Below are positions 62,683 to 64,000 of a DNA stretch of 64,000 nucleotides, in pieces; the stretch's first letter is position 1, and each line of letters starts with the position of its first letter. The position numbers and the translations under genes were made by a program. Under the pieces are notes generated by a model. It saw nothing but the letters and a program-made list of their open reading frames with translations, was not told the origin of the DNA and ran no database searches. Source of the stretch: Rhodoferax sp. (lineage in GTDB: Bacteria > Pseudomonadota > Gammaproteobacteria > Burkholderiales > Burkholderiaceae_C); contig JAUXOA010000091.1 in NCBI GenBank assembly GCA_030682475.1, forward strand, positions 1 through 64,000, given 5' to 3'.

Positions 62683-64000
62683 CGGAGGGTCCTCTGCGGT
62701 GAACCCGCCTTCAGAGCAGCAAGCCTGCTGCGGGCGCTGGATTCGTCAAAGGCTGCGGCCTTGCCCTGGGCCAGCCTGAGCGCGGTTTCGTAATACTGGA
62801 CTGCCAGGCTGGACTTTCGCAGGTGATCCAGCGTTACCGCCAGGTTGTACGCGAATTGGGGGTCTTCGGGTGCGAGCGCATGGGCTTTAAAAAATAGCGG
62901 CTGCGCTTCTGACCAGCGTTGTTCACCGGAAAGCACCAACCCCAAAGCGTGGTTCAAGTCGGCTTCCTGCGGTGAGCGAGCCAACAGTTCCCGCAACCTC
63001 GATTCCTGCCGGGGTTCCCCAGCAGGGCTACTCAGGCTGCTGGCACCGGCCAGGGCTGTGGCATTTTGCGGCTCGAGACGCAATACCTGCTTGTAGGCGT
63101 CCATGGCAGACTCGCGCTGGTTGCTGGCGTGCGCGATAACGGCCAGACCCAGCCATGCATCGCGCTGGGCCGGGTCGGCCTTGAGCACTTCCCGATACAG
63201 TTGCGTAGCCTCGCCGGGCTTGCCGGCCTGGTATGCGGCGTAAGCTGATTCCATGAGCGAGGCCGGTTTCGCGGCGCTGGCAACCACCGACAGGCTCTGC
63301 GAGCTGGCGGCCACGGCGGCAGCGGCCGCCGCGTTTTGGTTCGCGTTGTCGGCCGGGACTGGCCTGCGTGTGAGCGCAGGAGACGAGGTATCTGCAGCAA
63401 CGCGTGCGCGCGGCGCGGCCACTTTGGCAGCAACCGGGTGTGGGGCTTCTTGGGCAGCAACCGGCGTCACTGCGGGAACTGCCGGCGGCGGCGCGGTCAA
63501 AATGGGGGTCTGCGGAGCCGCCGCCGGCGCGCTGCTGCCGACAGCGGGAACGTCGGGCAGCGAAACGGACGGACTGGCTGGCAGTAGCGCGAGGGTTCCC
63601 GGGGCCTTGGCCGCAACCGGCGTGTTGGAAGAGCCGAGTAATGCATCACCAAAAAGCAGGAACGCTGCCACTGGAAGGGCCACGACCAAGGTCACCGTGA
63701 CGAGCAGCCACTGGCGCCGCTGTTGCGTACCAGAGGTTTTGCGCTGTGGGGTGCCTGCCATGACGCTCGCAGCCAATATCGCTTGGCGATGGGTAGCCGC
63801 AATCGGAGCAGGCATGGGGACAGGCTCGGGCGCAGGTTTTGCACTCGCGGCCTCGGGCGCTTGCGCAGGTGGTGGTGCTGGCGTCTGTTGTTCCAGCATC
63901 AACTCGGCACGCGGCGCTTCACGCTTTGCCGTCGCCAACGATTTTGCTGGACTCGCGGTCGGCGCAAAAGCGGTCACAGCGACTGTTTCCAACTTGCGTT
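62679..64000 (-). CDS. TPR protein (MshN-like), 5' end outside the window
   Basis: At least 437 residues. A membrane span (WLLVTVTLVVALPVAAFLLFG) is followed by a long Ala/Pro-rich linker and C-terminal tetratricopeptide repeats (about 210 residues). The frame is open to the window edge, and the first in-window start is a TTG, so the true start is probably beyond 64000. MshN-like proteins are found just before mshE in MSHA loci, as here. Confidence 0.75.
   Translation of the reverse strand, partial: RKLETVAVTAFAPTASPAKSLATAKREAPRAELMLEQQTPAPPPAQAPEAASAKPAPEPVPMPAPIAATHRQAILAASVMAGTPQRKTSGTQQRRQWLLVTVTLVVALPVAAFLLFGDALLGSSNTPVAAKAPGTLALLPASPSVSLPDVPAVGSSAPAAAPQTPILTAPPPAVPAVTPVAAQEAPHPVAAKVAAPRARVAADTSSPALTRRPVPADNANQNAAAAAAVAASSQSLSVVASAAKPASLMESAYAAYQAGKPGEATQLYREVLKADPAQRDAWLGLAVIAHASNQRESAMDAYKQVLRLEPQNATALAGASSLSSPAGEPRQESRLRELLARSPQEADLNHALGLVLSGEQRWSEAQPLFFKAHALAPEDPQFAYNLAVTLDHLRKSSLAVQYYETALRLAQGKAAAFDESSARSRLAALKAGSPQRTLR

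Overview
The window reads as a chromosomal segment of a sulfur-oxidising betaproteobacterium of the order Burkholderiales, most likely Comamonadaceae (Rhodoferax/Polaromonas-like). The housekeeping blocks serC-serA-smc-zipA-ligA-def and glnD-map have that flavour, GC is high, and the palindromic family starting GTTCGGGCTGAGCCTGTCGA, common in that group as I remember it, occurs three times. Taxonomy is an inference; there is no rRNA gene here.

Region 1 (1-32.3 kb) is a sulfur-oxidation island. On the minus strand lie sat, aprB and a wrecked aprA (nonsense codon 7, large internal deletion, frameshift), then soeABC (sulfite dehydrogenase), then, beyond a divergent NarX/NarL-like two-component pair (7.7-9.6 kb, plus strand), a complete reverse-type dsr operon in the order dsrABEFHCMKLJOPNR followed by a siroheme-synthesis methyltransferase. 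dsrN is fused at its C-terminus to a DsrC-fold domain without cysteines. Divergent from dsrA, a tight plus-strand cluster (23.9-29.2 kb) encodes a small unknown protein, a Cas6-like RAMP protein with no CRISPR, a cysteine-less DsrC paralogue, an alpha-helical unknown, a TauD-like dioxygenase, a ferredoxin/flavin reductase with a novel N-terminal domain, an HTH-less S24 (LexA-like) domain protein and two more unknowns. A minus-strand tusA-dsrE2-unknown-yeeE unit (29.3-32.1 kb) completes the sulfur-relay functions.

Three promoters in this island share one collinear architecture: TACCCAT, 16 nt, (T/C)ACCC, then GGTWATAGACG at identical spacing. They precede soeA (minus strand, about 7605-7648), the accessory cluster (plus strand, 23812-23856) and tusA (minus strand, 32238-32281, inside the 3' end of miaA). 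TACCCAT matches the NarL heptamer consensus TACYYMT, so the resident NarX/NarL-like pair is the obvious candidate regulator. A second theme is a 48-nt hairpin repeat lying just upstream of the ribosome binding sites of dsrA, dsrB and dsrR.

Region 2 (32.2-52.7 kb) is housekeeping: miaA, a Bcr/CflA-type exporter, serC, serA, smc, zipA, ligA, an addiction module, def, glnD, map and upp. Between def and glnD sits a lower-GC accessory patch (45.0-48.5 kb) that looks like an integrase-less integron cassette cluster: two good attC sites and one degenerate one delimit a zinc-ribbon protein, a DUF5343-HEPN pair and a DUF4160-DUF2442 pair, followed by hicBA.

Region 3 (52.8-64.0 kb, minus strand) is an MSHA-type/type IV pilus-like operon: TPR protein (cut by the window end), GspE-like ATPase, GspF-like platform protein, PilM/N-, PilO- and PilP-like subunits, a prepilin, an embedded response regulator and histidine kinase, and two more prepilins, ending at a strong rho-independent terminator.
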